12,932 nucleotides of DNA from Clostridium_AD sp051278035 (GTDB lineage: Bacteria; Bacillota; Clostridia; Clostridiales; Clostridiaceae): positions 1-12,932 of the forward strand of contig NZ_JBNMNU010000121.1 in assembly GCF_051278035.1 (NCBI RefSeq), in the 5' to 3' direction. The position numbers and the translations under genes are program-made. The notes below the pieces were generated by a model. The model had not been told where the DNA came from and did no database searches. It saw only the letters and a list, made by a program, of their open reading frames with translations. This document shows, piece by piece, positions 1 to 6,260 of the stretch (position 1 is its first letter; each line of letters opens with the position of its first letter).

Positions 1-166
1 AGATGTAATAAAAGCCACTATAACAGTTACTAACGCAATAGATCCATAAAATATCGGGAAAATATGCGCAAACCCTAGCTCTTCAGCTACTGCAGAAGCA
101 AATGCTATACCTACAATAGAAAAACTAGTTGCAATTATATAAGCTTCTCTTCTATTATAGTATCCT
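1..166. repeat. Direct repeat, left copy (166 bp, pairs with 12767-12932)
   Basis: Bases 1-166 equal bases 12767-12932 except at 127 (A) versus 12893 (G). On the coding minus strand this changes the third base of a threonine codon (ACT versus ACC). Both copies lie inside YjiH-family genes in the same orientation. The match runs into both window edges, so its true length is unknown. Confidence 0.97.
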
Positions 167-759
167 CTTTGATATTGGTTATCCGTTACCACAATACCAA
201 TTGTACCATCACCAACAAAGGATGCAATGGCATCGATAGTTGAATAGCCTGGTACTTTAAACAACTTTTTAACTATAGGCCCTAATAAAATACCTATAAA
301 TTCGACCATACCAAAATGTGTTAATAATGGAAGGGCAATAATAGCTACAAAGAATGTTATATAAAGTGTGGTTAAAAGACCACCAGCTCCTGCCATCAGC
401 CCGCCAGTATTGACATCTAAAATCATACCTGCAAACTCATAGTTTTGAAACCAATTATTAATCACCATAAGGTATAAAAATGATCCAACTACCCTTAATA
501 CAACATTTAAAGGTGATGCTTTGAATACAGAATTAACATACCCATTTTTTGAAGAATAAAAGATAAAAAGCATAGTTGCAATTAACACAACCCATGCACA
601 AATAATAGTGAAACCAATAAATGAATCAAACATATTGTCTGTAACAAAATTTAATATGTGAGATATAGCAATTTTACTTTCTCCATTAATATTAATTGGT
701 ATTAGAAAAAAGATAAATCCAAAAATAGACAAAAATACAAACTTTAACTTATTTATCAT
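1..759 (-). CDS. YjiH-family (Gate-domain) membrane protein, N-terminal part; runs off the left edge
   Basis: The minus-strand frame is open for exactly 253 codons from ATG at 759 to base 1, so the 3' end lies outside the window. GGGGG at 769-773, nine bases upstream, supports the start. The product is strongly hydrophobic: a first membrane segment at about residues 5-24, another near 45-68, and several more, with small-residue-rich stretches such as GGLMAGAGGLL and FVGDGTIGIVV. This resembles YjiH proteins, which carry the nucleoside-recognition Gate fold; their substrate is not established. Joined to the tail of the right-hand copy, an intact protein would be about 451 aa. Bases 1-166 are duplicated at 12767-12932 with one silent difference. 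A promoter and three upstream direct repeats suggest activation by a DNA-binding regulator. Family assignment is from remembered sequence character; transport of a reductase substrate is inference only. Confidence 0.8.
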   Translation of the reverse strand, partial: MINKLKFVFLSIFGFIFFLIPININGESKIAISHILNFVTDNMFDSFIGFTIICAWVVLIATMLFIFYSSKNGYVNSVFKASPLNVVLRVVGSFLYLMVINNWFQNYEFAGMILDVNTGGLMAGAGGLLTTLYITFFVAIIALPLLTHFGMVEFIGILLGPIVKKLFKVPGYSTIDAIASFVGDGTIGIVVTDNQYQRGYYNRREAYIIATSFSIVGIAFASAVAEELGFAHIFPIFYGSIALVTVIVAFITS

Positions 760-803
760 ACTTACAAACCCCCATTATGTCTTAACTACGATGCACGGTT
801 TCT

Positions 804-832
804 AGGATACCATATGCGCATAAGTGTTGCAA
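804..832 (-). promoter_or_regulatory. Putative sigma-A promoter of the left YjiH gene
   Basis: Read on the minus strand, TTGCAA (832-827) is followed by a 17-base spacer and TATCCT (809-804), each matching four of six consensus positions. The predicted transcript starts near 797, about 37 bases before the ATG at 759. The spacer contains the perfect 10-bp palindrome TATGCGCATA (813-822), a possible operator. The weak boxes fit a promoter needing an activator, and repeats suited to one lie immediately upstream. Confidence 0.5.
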
Positions 833-840
833 TAGGTTTT

Positions 841-891
841 TGCATATTTAGTCTGTTTTTTTGTATATTTAGTCGATTTAATGTATATTAG
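841..891. promoter_or_regulatory. Three direct repeats (TGYATATTTAGTC) upstream of the YjiH promoter
   Basis: TGCATATTTAGTC at 841-853, TGTATATTTAGTC at 862-874 and a shorter TGTATATTAG at 882-891 start 21 and 20 bases apart, about two helical turns each. The first copy begins 9 bases upstream of the predicted -35 box at 827-832. All repeats therefore face the same side of the DNA, a typical layout for cooperative activator binding. The binding protein is unknown. The rest of 761-1035 shows no gene. Confidence 0.6.
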
Positions 892-1035
892 AAAGTAAAA
901 CTTATTCAAATGCGTTTCCATATTTTATTATTGGGTCGTACCAGCCAACTATTTAATCACGCACCGACAACCCATAGCCCTCAAACAAACAAAATTAATT
1001 AATGTCAAAGTAATTATTTGCTTTTTTTAAACTTT

Positions 1036-1114
1036 ATCCAGTAAAATTAAATTTATTACCTGGAATGAATAATTATAAGGTATGTTGTGCTGAGAATTTA
1101 CTTTTAGGCAAAAA
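1036..1114 (+). pseudogene. Remnant of a second 2-enoate-reductase-like gene
   Basis: These 79 bases align without gaps to 11478-11556, inside the enoate-reductase-like gene at 9995-11989, with five mismatches (74 of 79 identical). The reading frame is kept: it encodes PVKLNLLPGMNNYKVCCAEN against PVKLNFLPGMNKDNVCCAED in the intact gene (about residues 497-515), between the two dinucleotide-binding motifs. Similarity stops sharply at the MFS stop codon (1115-1117) on the right and near 1036 on the left. A formally open frame (1065-1295) through it runs antisense into the MFS gene and is not a real gene. The remnant shows that a paralogous reductase gene once stood here and was removed by recombination or deletion. 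Confidence 0.88.
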
Positions 1115-2389
1115 CTATTCCTGCTCAGCACTTACTACACTACCTACCATAAGCTCCTCATCAGTCTTCTTTTCTGTATTAAAGAAAACTTTAAATACTA
1201 TCCAGCCTAGAAGTGTAACTCCCGCAGCAAACCAAATTGGAAGATTAATATTAACTGCAGTTACAAAACCAGCAATGATAGGTGGAAATGCCTGAGCTAA
1301 AGATGAAATAGATTGGTTAATTCCAAGAATTTCTCCTTGTTTTTCACTATCTACTAAATTAGAAATAATAGCTGTTCCATTAGGTTGGCTAAGGCCTTGA
1401 AATATCGCTATAAATGGAACTATTAAATATAACCATACCCGTTCAGTAGGTATTAATAAAAACGGGAAACTTATTGAAAGTAGAACTATTGAGTAACTAA
1501 GTATTTTGGAAGGTTTAAACTTTTTTGAAAGTGGTCTTAACACTGCTCCTTGTGCAATAGCTATCCAAAGCCCCATGTAAGCAAACAAATCACCAACTTG
1601 AGATTGAGTAAATTTAAACTTTCCGTATAAGAATACTTGGAAAAACTGTGTATAAAAATTAAATCCTACTGTTAGTAAAAAAACTACTAAAAACATTACT
1701 CTTAAATCTTTAAAGGTAAAGGCTTTTTTAATATTTGCAAAACCTGTGAATAAATTTACTTTATTTGCTCTTTTAATTGCTAATGTTTCAGGAAAATTCA
1801 AAAATACTAAGGCCACATTAATAGTTGATAGTAGTATAGTAAGATAGAATGGTGTTGCATAAGAGAACCAACTAACTATAGAGGAGTCAGAAAGCTTTCC
1901 ACCAATAAATGGTCCAATAATAAAACCTAGACCAAAGGCCATTCCAATTAAACCAAAGTTTCTGGATTTTGTTTCTTTTGTGCTCACATCAGCGATTGCA
2001 GACTGTGCTATGGATATATTTCCTCCTGTAAACCCGTCAACAATTCTTCCGAGGAATAGAAGATATAGATTAGAATTAAGTATCCCTATTATAAAAATCA
2101 CATAACCAACAACTGTACCAATTAGGGATATAGTCAATATTTTTTTTCTGCCATTTTGATCAGCTAGGGAACCAAGAATTGGTGCACCAAAGAACTGTGC
2201 TAGTGGATATGAGGCTATTAAAAAACCATATATTAAGGTTCTAGTTGGGAAAGCATATGCCATTGGTAATATACCGTTTATGGGATCAAGTAGAAGAGCA
2301 GGTAATATTGGAATAATAATACCTAATCCTAATAAATCTAAAAATACAGTAAAAAATATTGTCCCAATAGTAAATTTTTTATTTTTCAT
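1115..2389 (-). CDS. MFS efflux transporter, Tet/DHA1-like (12 TM)
   Basis: A complete 424-aa major facilitator. I place the start at 2389 because GGGAG lies eight bases upstream; an in-frame ATG at 2404 would add five residues but itself forms part of that RBS region. Residues 16-30 hold the TM1 motif (FLDLLGLGIIIPILP). Residues 73-83 (GSLADQNGRKK) are motif A in the TM2-TM3 loop. GRIVDGFTGG with AIADV (114-135) and GLGFIIGPFIGG (153-164, motif C of antiporters) follow. These are hallmarks of proton-driven drug exporters of the tetracycline-efflux group (DHA1). It sits in the inner membrane, probably exporting a hydrophobic compound; the substrate cannot be read from sequence. Its stop codon directly abuts the enoate-reductase remnant. 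No clear promoter was identified. Confidence 0.9.
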   Translation of the reverse strand: MKNKKFTIGTIFFTVFLDLLGLGIIIPILPALLLDPINGILPMAYAFPTRTLIYGFLIASYPLAQFFGAPILGSLADQNGRKKILTISLIGTVVGYVIFIIGILNSNLYLLFLGRIVDGFTGGNISIAQSAIADVSTKETKSRNFGLIGMAFGLGFIIGPFIGGKLSDSSIVSWFSYATPFYLTILLSTINVALVFLNFPETLAIKRANKVNLFTGFANIKKAFTFKDLRVMFLVVFLLTVGFNFYTQFFQVFLYGKFKFTQSQVGDLFAYMGLWIAIAQGAVLRPLSKKFKPSKILSYSIVLLSISFPFLLIPTERVWLYLIVPFIAIFQGLSQPNGTAIISNLVDSEKQGEILGINQSISSLAQAFPPIIAGFVTAVNINLPIWFAAGVTLLGWIVFKVFFNTEKKTDEELMVGSVVSAEQE

Positions 2390-2456
2390 AGATTTCACTC
2401 CCATCTCTATTTTTTATTAATAATTACTGTATTATTCTAAGCTATTTGTTATTCAC

Positions 2457-2534
2457 TTAATTCATAAAATTTTCCATGTCCCTCTCTCCTAGAATATTCA
2501 CTACAGCTAGTTGTGTCACAGTTATTTTATCCAT
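2457..2534 (-). other. Possible 25-codon ORF fragment upstream of the MFS gene
   Basis: A minus-strand frame from ATG at 2534 to TAA at 2457-2459 would give a 25-aa peptide, MDKITVTQLAVVNILGERD and a short tail. There is no convincing RBS. The text faintly resembles the start of a MarR-type winged-helix domain, so it could be the relic of a regulator that once preceded the transporter. It is too short for a family assignment. Nothing else is seen in 2405-2561. Confidence 0.2.
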
Positions 2535-2561
2535 TTGGCAACTATAAGCTAGTAATCATAA

Positions 2562-2590
2562 AAAGCTGCTGTCCTTTGACATGCAGCTTT
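2562..2590 (-). terminator. Rho-independent terminator after the FAD-oxidase pseudogene
   Basis: AAAGCTGC (2562-2569) and GCAGCTTT (2583-2590) form a perfect 8-bp stem with a 13-base loop. Read on the minus strand, the stem is followed by TTATG, continuing the T-run of the stem. It lies just beyond the stop of the decayed FAD-oxidase gene (2598-2600). Confidence 0.65.
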
Positions 2591-2597
2591 AAGAATT

Positions 2598-3148
2598 TCA
2601 TATTTTAATTGCTATTACAGTATCACAGGTAGGAGCCGGAGGAATACTCTGTACGAAGTTGAAAACATTGTTCGGGTCATATTTTGCTTTAATTTTCTGA
2701 AGCCTAGAAAAATTATCACCGTAATATTCCTGACCGTAATTCTTTATATTTAAATCACGTACATTGACACCCAGAATTCTATTGCCTCTGGTAGTGTAAC
2801 CTCCTCAATCATTACCTTTAAAGGAGATCCAACATCTTACAAAGGTAATATCAATTTTCCCAGTTCTGCTTTGGGACCAAGGAATATTCCCTGCGAACGA
2901 AGCAGACCATTTGTTTTCGTACCTATCTCCAATATTGTACCCAGTCTTTCATCAACGGATGGAGACCATCTTTGCCATACATCTATAACTTCCTCCAATT
3001 GATTCCACGGCCATACTATTTCAAATATTCCAACTTGAAAAGGAGCAGGACGTATTCCTGCTTGAACGATTGCAATTCCCTGTGCCTGATGGTACTCCGG
3101 ATCATTTGGGTATATTACCGTTCCGGTTAACTCTATTTTTTGTTTCAT
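2598..3148 (-). pseudogene. Decayed berberine-bridge-type FAD-linked oxidase
   Basis: Pieces of a BBE-like flavin oxidase, normally about 450 aa, remain in about 183 codons. From ATG at 3148 (GAGGGTG RBS) comes the family's N-terminal start (MKQKIELTGTVIYPNDPEY). It joins near residue 25 directly to a mid-protein segment containing FEIVWPWNQLEEVIDVWQRW, so the FAD-binding PP-loop region is deleted. The frame ends at TAA (2837-2839), probably a nonsense mutation because homologous-looking sequence continues in frame (DVGSPLKVMIEEVTLPEA). A second deletion or frameshift near 2795-2815 leads to the C-terminal block (NIKNYGQEYYGDNFSRLQKI, then KYDPNNVF and SIPPAPT), ending at TGA 2598-2600. Without the FAD domain the 103-aa remnant cannot be a working oxidase. 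BBE-like enzymes oxidise sugars or plant-like aromatics; this copy's former substrate is unknown. Confidence 0.85.
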
Positions 3149-3182
3149 TTAATCACCCTCTATTACTGTATTAGATTTACAT

Positions 3183-3229
3183 AAAGATAATATATCTTTT
3201 TATATAAATCTCGCTATATAATATGACAA
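3183..3229 (-). promoter_or_regulatory. Promoter and palindrome upstream of the FAD-oxidase pseudogene
   Basis: On the minus strand TTGTCA (3229-3224), a 17-base spacer and TATATA (3206-3201) make a good sigma-A promoter. The expected start point falls within the palindrome AAAGATA-ATA-TATCTTT (3183-3199), a likely operator. The control region looks better preserved than the gene it served. Confidence 0.45.
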
Positions 3230-3235
3230 TATTTA

Positions 3236-3261
3236 AGGGAAGCCAAATAAACGGCTTCCCT
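3236..3261. terminator. Hairpin between the two pseudogenes
   Basis: AGGGAAGCC (3236-3244) and AGGGAAGCC's reverse complement (3253-3261) form a perfect 9-bp GC-rich stem with an 8-base loop. On the minus strand it is followed by TTAAATATT. It probably ended transcription of the HipA-like gene at 3331-4092. The U-tract is weak, so assignment as a terminator is moderate. Confidence 0.5.
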
Positions 3262-3330
3262 CAATTCACATTTTAAGAATATTATATTGCTAGCTTTTAA
3301 AGCATTAATTAATTAATAAGAGTGTTTTTC

Positions 3331-4092
3331 TTACTCCAATAGTTCTTCATAATTGTTTTTTATTATTTTAAATACAATTTCACTAAATCCTGATTCTAAC
3401 TCTAGCGACGGAAATCCTTTTAATGTATCATTTATAATTTCCTTTATCTCTTCTAAATCAATCTTAGGTACATCATAATTATACCCCTCTAATATCGGCT
3501 TATAATTATTTCTTGTAAATGCTGTTGAATACCATGTATTTTCTAAACCACTATTATTTAAGAACCCCTAATAAGCCTAAATTATTATCAAAATTTGGTG
3601 CAAGTCCTACTGGTTCTCCATCTTTTCTTAATATTTCAAAGTTAAATGTATGTATGTCTATCTATGTTATAGCACAACGCGTCCATAAATGTAATGTTCA
3701 AGAAATCTTCTATATAACCAAGTTCTTTTATTATACTTATAGAATCATCTATTTCCCAATAATCGCGAACAAAGCTGAACATTGGCTCGAAGTCAACTTC
3801 TCCATTATTAGTAAAGTCTTTGCACTTAACTAATGCTCCATCTTCAATCACTTCATATTTAACAGCATTGAATCCAAGTGTTATAGAGCAATGTTTCCTA
3901 TTAATACTTCAGCGAAATTCCCCTTGTAAGTACCCTTTTTTATCATATACCAATATCCATCAATGAGCTTCCAACATTTTTCAAAACTTCCTATGTCGGT
4001 TAATTCAGGACTTATATCTACATCATTAAATTTTATCTCTGTAGCATTACCATATAAAGCAATAGTATTTAGTCCATCAAATATCCAGTAAA
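3331..4092 (-). pseudogene. HipA-like kinase-fold protein, broken by several frameshifts
   Basis: Minus-strand fragments in shifting frames read in order as one protein. First (about 4092-3890) comes a segment with FNDVDISPELTDIG, EKCWKLIDG and WYMIKKGTYKGNFAEV, like the N-terminal lobe and ATP-loop region of HipA-like proteins. After a frameshift near 3890 comes GFNAVKYEVIEDG through DALCYNIDRHTY; the NxDRH motif is the HipA-type catalytic loop. A 4-bp tandem duplication (CATACATACAT, near 3643-3655) then shifts the frame. The text resumes with FNFEILRKDGEPVGLAPNFD, where the NFD resembles the metal-binding motif. Another shift near 3560 leads to a C-terminal part ending at TAA 3331-3333. 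Similar proteins are often annotated as HipA-domain or, loosely, excisionase proteins. At least three disruptions make a functional product very unlikely. Confidence 0.75.
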
Positions 4093-4247
4093 ATTACCCG
4101 ATATTAATTATAAGTAATTATATTATAAGGTTGTTTCCTACTGTGGATTCCAATTTATATATATTTTCCTCAATATTATTAAGAAATTTTATTCAATTAG
4201 TCATTATGCCTATAATATATTTACATTTTAAGCGGACATACAAATAA
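4093..4247. other. AT-rich intergenic region upstream of the kinase gene
   Basis: No gene is seen. TATAAT at 4211-4216 could be a -10 box for the kinase gene, with only a weak TTTATT-like -35 near 4188-4193. A 14-base word, TTTACATTTTAAGC (4220-4233), recurs exactly at 5929-5942 in the control region of the small peptide gene. Confidence 0.4.
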
Positions 4248-5138
4248 ATGCTTAGATTAGTATCTAATAAAGTAATAAATATAATATCTTTATATAGCAT
4301 TTTAATTTTTATATTTTTAGTTAGATATTACGAATTTTGTTCTTATAATTTTAATGATTCCTATGGATTTTTTAATAGTTTGTTGTTTATTATTATAATT
4401 ATATTATCATACATAATAATTTTTATAACTATTTCTTCTGTAAATAGAAATATGGAACTAGAATATAAGTTTGAAATTATAGATACACAAATAGAATTAC
4501 AGAAACAAAACTACATAAAACTAAATGAATCTATTAATAAATATTCTGCATTTAAACATGATATAAGGCACCATATTTTGACAATAAAGTCAATGATGGA
4601 TACTGAAAATTATATAGCAGCCTCTGAATACTTGTATGAATTTAATGAAAGTGAAATATCTCAAAATATAGGTATGTTATGCAGAAATTTTACTGTGGAT
4701 TCGATACTAAAATATTACATTGGCATTGCTACAAATTATAAGATTGATTTTAGGGTTGAGGTAAATATACCCCAAGATATTAATATCGATAAGCTTGACT
4801 TATCTATTGTTATAGGTAATTGTGTTGAAAATGCGATTGAAGCTTGTAATAAAATTATTGGAAAAAGTGAAAAATACATTTATATAAAAGCTGAAATTAA
4901 AGGTTTCAATTTAGTAATTAAAATCAACAATAGCTTTAATGGACAAGTTATCAAAGTAGGGGAAATAATCAAAACAAGTAAGGAAATGCAATAACATGGT
5001 ATAGGATTATCCAATGTTAGAAAAATAGCAGAAAAGTATAATGGCTTTTTTGACGTAAAATATGCAGATTGTGAATTTGAAGTGAATATCATTATGAATT
5101 TTAACAACATTTCAGATGATGATTTAACTAGATTGTAA
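4248..5138 (+). pseudogene. AgrC-like GHKL histidine kinase with in-frame TAA in the catalytic domain
   Basis: Two hydrophobic segments (residues about 9-27 and 43-64) precede a coiled-coil-like linker and the phosphoacceptor box FKHDIRHH, with H104 the likely phosphorylated residue. The GHKL ATP-binding domain then shows its N-box (NCVENAIEAC, 191-200). After residue 248 a TAA (4992-4994) interrupts the frame exactly where the domain should continue. Beyond it the same frame reads HGIGLSNVRKIAEKYNG, the G-box and following helix, to a natural stop at 5136-5138. The intact protein would be 296 aa, short for AgrC, which usually has about six membrane segments; the sensor part may also be reduced. 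The 248-aa product lacks the G-box and should not bind ATP normally. A single base change (for example from CAA, GAA or AAA) explains the stop; sequencing error or read-through cannot be excluded. It lies 19 bases before the response-regulator start and presumably was its partner. Confidence 0.82.
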
Positions 5139-5157
5139 AATGGGAGTAGTGATAAAT

Positions 5158-5877
5158 ATGATAAATATTGCAATTTGTGATGATGATATACAAGAGATTA
5201 AAATTATTTCTAATTTTGTATCAAAAAATATTGAAGATTTAAATTTGCTATTTAAAATAACATCTTTTAATGATGGGCAAGATCTAATTGACCATATGAG
5301 TTGTGCTAAAAAGAATTTTGATATAATTTTTTTAGATATTTATATGAAAACTTCAAATGGAATAGATATTGCAAGAGAAATTAGAAAATTTGATAATGAA
5401 TGTAAAATTATATTTATAACTTATTCACAAGAATATGTACTAGATAGTTATGAGGTTAGAGCCACTTATTATATTTTAAAACCTGTGAATGAAGAGAAGC
5501 TTAGTAATGCTATTAAAATTGCTATAAAAGAATTAGATAAAGAAAATAAACAGATTTTCATTATAAACAAAAAAGGAATCTATAGAATTCTTTATAAAGA
5601 TATAGTATATGCAGAAAGTAAAGCTAGAATTGTAAATATATATTTGAAATCTCATGAAATCATTACTTTTTATTCAAAGCTTGAGGATTTATTTCAAAGA
5701 CTTAAAGACGAAAGATTTTTGAAATCTCATAAGAGTTTTATTGTAAATATGGATTATATTTTAAAAATAGAAAATAACTCTATTTTCATAATTGATAACG
5801 CTAATATACCCATAAGCATTGCTAATGTGACAAAAATAAAAGGAATATACTTTAATTATTTACTAAAAAGTATATAA
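5158..5877 (+). CDS. LytTR-family response regulator (AgrA/VirR-like)
   Basis: A complete 239-aa regulator if the ATG at 5158 is used, which puts the usual MINIAICDDD at the N-terminus; an upstream ATG at 5140 would add six residues. GGGAG at 5142-5146 serves the 5158 start with an 11-base gap. The receiver domain (1-120) has acidic D8-D9, phosphoacceptor D60 in FLDIYMK and K108 in ILKPV. Residues about 140-239 form a LytTR DNA-binding domain (VYAESKARIVNIYL, FLKSHKSFIVNMDYI). LytTR regulators control quorum sensing, bacteriocin and virulence genes by binding paired 9-bp direct repeats. Such repeats lie just downstream, ahead of the 38-aa ORF. The gene is intact while its kinase is not, so it may act as an orphan or be driven by another kinase. 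Confidence 0.92.
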   Translation: MINIAICDDDIQEIKIISNFVSKNIEDLNLLFKITSFNDGQDLIDHMSCAKKNFDIIFLDIYMKTSNGIDIAREIRKFDNECKIIFITYSQEYVLDSYEVRATYYILKPVNEEKLSNAIKIAIKELDKENKQIFIINKKGIYRILYKDIVYAESKARIVNIYLKSHEIITFYSKLEDLFQRLKDERFLKSHKSFIVNMDYILKIENNSIFIIDNANIPISIANVTKIKGIYFNYLLKSI

Positions 5878-5883
5878 AAATAC

Positions 5884-5920
5884 AAAAATACACATATATA
5901 TAAATATAATGTGTATTTTT
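5884..5920 (+). terminator. Rho-independent terminator after the LytTR regulator
   Basis: AAAAATACACAT (5884-5895) pairs perfectly with ATGTGTATTTTT (5909-5920) around a 13-base loop. T-rich sequence follows. It starts seven bases after the regulator's stop codon and separates it from the downstream peptide gene, which must therefore have its own promoter. Confidence 0.75.
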
Positions 5921-5921
5921 T

Positions 5922-5977
5922 ATGTTTTTTTACATTTTAAGCCACGTTTTTTACATGAAAAGAATATACACCATAAT
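5922..5977 (+). promoter_or_regulatory. Tandem repeats (LytTR-like site) and promoter for the 38-aa ORF
   Basis: The word TTTTTTACAT occurs at 5926-5935 and again at 5947-5956, 21 bases apart; the embedded GTT triplets (5924 and 5946) are 22 apart. Known LytTR sites are pairs of 9-bp repeats of loose consensus [TA][AC][CA]GTTN[AG][TG] with 12-13 bases between. TATGTTTTT and CACGTTTTT each match about seven of nine positions. The second repeat contains TTTACA (5950-5955), a five-of-six -35 box, followed after 16 bases by CATAAT (5972-5977), a five-of-six -10 box. The layout fits a promoter controlled by the adjacent regulator. This is inference from spacing and partial consensus. Confidence 0.45.
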
Positions 5978-6039
5978 TTATGATATTTTATAAGTAATAA
6001 TAAAGAAATAAATTTTAAAATTTAAGGAGGAGTTACAAT

Positions 6040-6156
6040 ATGGTTAATAAAATTATTGCTAGTTTGTCTATCAATAAAGCTACTTTTTTTTATAAATTTT
6101 TCAAAATAGGTTTCAAATTTCATAATGGACAAGGCGTTCCATTTAAAGAGATTTAA
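6040..6156 (+). CDS. Unrecognised 38-aa cationic peptide, candidate signal or bacteriocin
   Basis: AAGGAGGAG at 6024-6032 is the strongest RBS in the window and sits seven bases before ATG 6040. The frame gives 38 residues to TAA 6154-6156. The N-terminal part (MVNKIIASLSINKATFFYKF) is amphipathic and the middle (KFFKIGFKFH) is cationic and aromatic. A small turn follows (NGQG), then the tail VPFKEI. There is no cysteine, so it is not a standard thiolactone AgrD, and no clear double-glycine leader. A serine lactone, a linear pheromone, a leaderless bacteriocin or a small membrane peptide are all possible. Position supports a signalling role: it follows the LytTR regulator behind its own putative LytTR-type promoter. 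No processing enzyme or exporter lies next to it. I do not recognise a family, and a chance frame remains possible, but the RBS argues for translation. Confidence 0.55.
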   Translation: MVNKIIASLSINKATFFYKFFKIGFKFHNGQGVPFKEI

Positions 6157-6260
6157 TTGCTATGGTTAGGTGTATATTTCGAATTAGTAATTTTATTAAC
6201 TTCTTATTAATTTAAAATAGAAAATCTTTTTTATAATTTATTTTTTGGAGGCTAATTTTT

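Noticed and set aside
841..891. Short repeats as a CRISPR array or plasmid iteron origin
   Set aside because: Only three copies of 10-13 bp with 7-8 bp gaps, no spacers, no Cas or Rep gene; promoter position fits a regulator site better.
1065..1295. Open plus-strand frame of 76 codons overlapping the MFS gene end
   Set aside because: Its first 17 codons are the enoate-reductase remnant; the rest is antisense to the MFS C-terminus and has no protein-like character.
3519..3833. Plus-strand frame of 104 codons across the HipA-like region
   Set aside because: It is antisense to recognisable HipA-like fragments on the minus strand and has no RBS.
4880..5173. Minus-strand frame of 97 codons opposite the kinase 3' end
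   Set aside because: It is a shadow of the GHKL domain coding sequence.
6040..6156. Calling the 38-aa peptide a standard AgrD autoinducer precursor
   Set aside because: It has no cysteine and no typical AgrD C-terminal tail, and no agrB is present; only a general signal-peptide candidate is supportable.
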